The notes beneath the pieces are model-generated. The model was not told the origin of the DNA, made no database searches, and saw only the letters and a list, made by a program, of their open reading frames with translations. The position numbers were made by a program, and so were the translations under genes. A stretch of 64,000 nt of DNA from Dysgonomonas sp. HDW5A (GTDB lineage Bacteria; Bacteroidota; Bacteroidia; Bacteroidales; Dysgonomonadaceae), in assembly GCF_011299555.1 (NCBI RefSeq), contig NZ_CP049857.1, positions 2,356,001 to 2,420,000 on the forward strand, in the 5' to 3' direction. This document shows positions 62,491 through 64,000 of the stretch, one piece after another. How positions within the stretch are numbered: the first letter of the stretch is position 1; each line of letters opens with the position of its first letter.

Positions 62491-63711
62491 ATGCACGCAA
62501 AAGTAAAATATGCAGCTCTGGCTTTCAGTCTGCTTCTGAGTTACTCATCCTGTAGTAACGAAGAGGTCATAGCTGATAATGAAATTGTAAAGAATGGTAT
62601 TCAGTTGAGGGTCGCTGGAGTATCTGAAAATATCAGGCAGTACTCCGAATTGTATGCTTTTAACGGACAGTCTCCAAATTTGGATTACTTCAATCATATG
62701 CCATTGAATATCGAACGTACCCAGGAATATCTTAAGATGGATATGCTTGTCGGGAAATGGAATTTTGTGTTGGTCGGCTGCAATGAAATGGATATCCGTT
62801 CTCTTTTAAAAGCCCCCCAATTTACATTTGCCAAATCCGATATGCCCATGTGGGTAACTCAGCCTTCGGGAGGATTATTGCCTGATGTACCCGAGATTCG
62901 TACAGCTTTAATCGATGGGTTAACCATTGTAAAGGATCAGTCTCATGAAGCTACAGCTGTTTTAGATCGTAATGTTGCTAAAGTGCGACTAGTACTAAAA
63001 GACGGTGTCGGATTTAAATTAGGTGGAGGGCATACTTTCTCATTGATAAACGTTCCCACAAGTTTGTCATGGAGTGGAGGTTTATACCCTAATAAAACAA
63101 ATCCTACTACGACCAGTATTCCTATGACAAAAGCGGCAACGTTTCATGAATCAGAAGATCAGGCGGGGCATCAGCAAAGTGATACTATTGATTTTATTAT
63201 TCCTGCACATAAATCGTTATCGGCTGGAGATATAAGTACACACAAAATTTCTGTGGGGGTAAAACTTATAACTGCAGGAGGAACAGATTATATAAATGAA
63301 GTAGAAATACCTATTGTTCCACAGGATAATAAAATTCTGGAAATAAGTCTCATCGCTAAAGGAGGAATTGAAGTAAAGGTTGATGTTAAAGATTGGGCGA
63401 CTGTATATTCTACCAATAACATAGATCTGTATACTATGACGCTTTCGGGCAACTCGGGGTATATAGCTACTTATGCCATGAATATGAAGCAAGAACGAAA
63501 TTGGTGGGTAACGCTTGAAGATCCTACAAATTTTGAATTTGTCGATGAAAGTGTAACATTCGGACAAAAAACAGTTTCTCCTGTTAACATTCAGGTAAGA
63601 CGTAAAACTGCAGGAGCTGCTCTTTCTACTAAGTTGAATCTTTTCATTTCGGGTTTAGATGGTTCTAAAGAGCAATATGATATCACCGGTTTAACAATAT
63701 TAATACCCTAA
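62491..63711 (+). CDS. Fimbrillin-associated lipoprotein, paralogue of the 56814 protein
   Basis: A 406-residue lipoprotein (C21 in SYSSC). The first 310 residues follow the same pattern as the 56814 protein (WNFVLVGCNEMDIRSLLKAP, EATAVLDRNVAKVRLVLKDG, FSLINVPTSLSWSGGLYPNK, GGIEVKVDVKDWATVYS). About residues 310-406 are an additional beta-sandwich (SGNSGYIATYAMNMKQERNW, VSPVNIQVRRKTAGAAL) that the paralogue lacks, like a BACON/Ig-type cap. A role as a minor fimbrial subunit or anchor is inferred. Confidence 0.62.
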   Translation: MHAKVKYAALAFSLLLSYSSCSNEEVIADNEIVKNGIQLRVAGVSENIRQYSELYAFNGQSPNLDYFNHMPLNIERTQEYLKMDMLVGKWNFVLVGCNEMDIRSLLKAPQFTFAKSDMPMWVTQPSGGLLPDVPEIRTALIDGLTIVKDQSHEATAVLDRNVAKVRLVLKDGVGFKLGGGHTFSLINVPTSLSWSGGLYPNKTNPTTTSIPMTKAATFHESEDQAGHQQSDTIDFIIPAHKSLSAGDISTHKISVGVKLITAGGTDYINEVEIPIVPQDNKILEISLIAKGGIEVKVDVKDWATVYSTNNIDLYTMTLSGNSGYIATYAMNMKQERNWWVTLEDPTNFEFVDESVTFGQKTVSPVNIQVRRKTAGAALSTKLNLFISGLDGSKEQYDITGLTILIP

Positions 63712-63722
63712 AACGTTAGCTC

Positions 63723-64000
63723 ATGTACTTTAGAATAAAGAATAAATATATCAAAATAATAACTTTTTTACTGATAATACTCTTTCTCCCTTCTTGTGCG
63801 AAGGAGCAGGATGAATTGGGAAGTTCAAAACCCATTGACGGTAAAGTGCAGATTGCTTTGCAATTGCCTTCGGTTGACACACCTGAGTTGAGAAGCACAG
63901 CTACCGATGAAGAAACTCTGGTTACTAATCTTTCACTTTTTATATTTGAAAGTGCCACAGGAAATAAAGAGTTTTCTATTCGAATAGATGTACCTTATAC
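63723..64000 (+). CDS. Fimbrillin-like lipoprotein (3' end cut by window)
   Basis: An incomplete gene beginning 11 bases after the previous stop. The visible 92 codons give a lipoprotein signal ending FLPSC (C25), then VQIALQLPSVDTPELRSTAT and DEETLVTNLSLFIFESATGN. This is the N-terminal start of a FimA/Mfa-type subunit, as in the 55423 protein. The locus therefore continues past the window. Confidence 0.7.
   Translation, partial: MYFRIKNKYIKIITFLLIILFLPSCAKEQDELGSSKPIDGKVQIALQLPSVDTPELRSTATDEETLVTNLSLFIFESATGNKEFSIRIDVPY

Overview
The window looks like chromosome from a Bacteroidales bacterium, most likely a Dysgonomonas-type member of the Dysgonomonadaceae. This is inferred from the low GC content, TAnnTTTG-type -7 promoter elements, FimA/Mfa-type fimbrillin lipoproteins, DUF3868/DUF3575 proteins, a type IX secretion (T9SS) sorting domain, DUF5106/DUF4468/DUF4136 proteins and a SusC-style TonB receptor. 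No database search was run.

Layout. Bases 1-5553 hold the 5' part of an RNA m5C methyltransferase gene, an ABC-F ATPase and an exported leucine-rich-repeat protein, all on the minus strand. Bases 5930-9979 hold a LolD-like ATPase, then a small exported Cys/His protein followed by a TonB-dependent receptor with a very His-rich extracellular stretch (a probable metal-uptake pair). Bases 10088-13056 hold an HxlR regulator divergent from a flavodoxin-fold oxidoreductase and an NTF2-like protein, then an exported DUF4468/flavin-reductase-like fusion. A 1-kb gene-free stretch (13057-14095) contains a GC-richer island of stacked hairpins. A DPP5-like S9 peptidase and tRNA-Asp follow. Downstream of the tRNA lies the scar of an integrated element: integrase-type arm sites, a truncated integrase and an IS21-family insertion (istA/istB).

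Bases 19927-31100 carry an SAH/MTA-nucleosidase-like gene, an AraC/GyrI-like regulator, a pyridoxamine kinase, a complete RND efflux operon (adaptor, pump, TolC), and a run of small SRPBCC and VOC genes. One VOC gene is out of frame at a poly-A tract. Bases 31485-40749 hold housekeeping and envelope genes: DUF4136 lipoprotein, DUF5106 thioredoxin-fold lipoprotein, NYN nuclease-fold protein, orphan ECF sigma factor, AhpD-like protein, P-type ATPase and sialate O-acetylesterase.

The last 23 kb form one large surface-structure locus. It opens with a lone tyrosine recombinase and two tandem paralogous HTH proteins. A 1.35-kb segment bounded by a perfect 20-bp inverted repeat follows and carries an AraC-family regulator. 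Directly beyond the right repeat begins a long plus-strand gene series: stand-alone DUF3868, major fimbrillin, FimB/Mfa2 anchor, DUF3575, OmpA-family protein, Calx-beta-like protein, then a second set with further fimbrillin-like lipoproteins and a 1510-residue T9SS adhesin. The arrangement suggests a fimbrial locus whose expression may be switched by DNA inversion of a segment that contains its own regulator; this is the most interesting hypothesis in the window. A family of roughly 90-130 bp intergenic repeats is also scattered through the first 30 kb.
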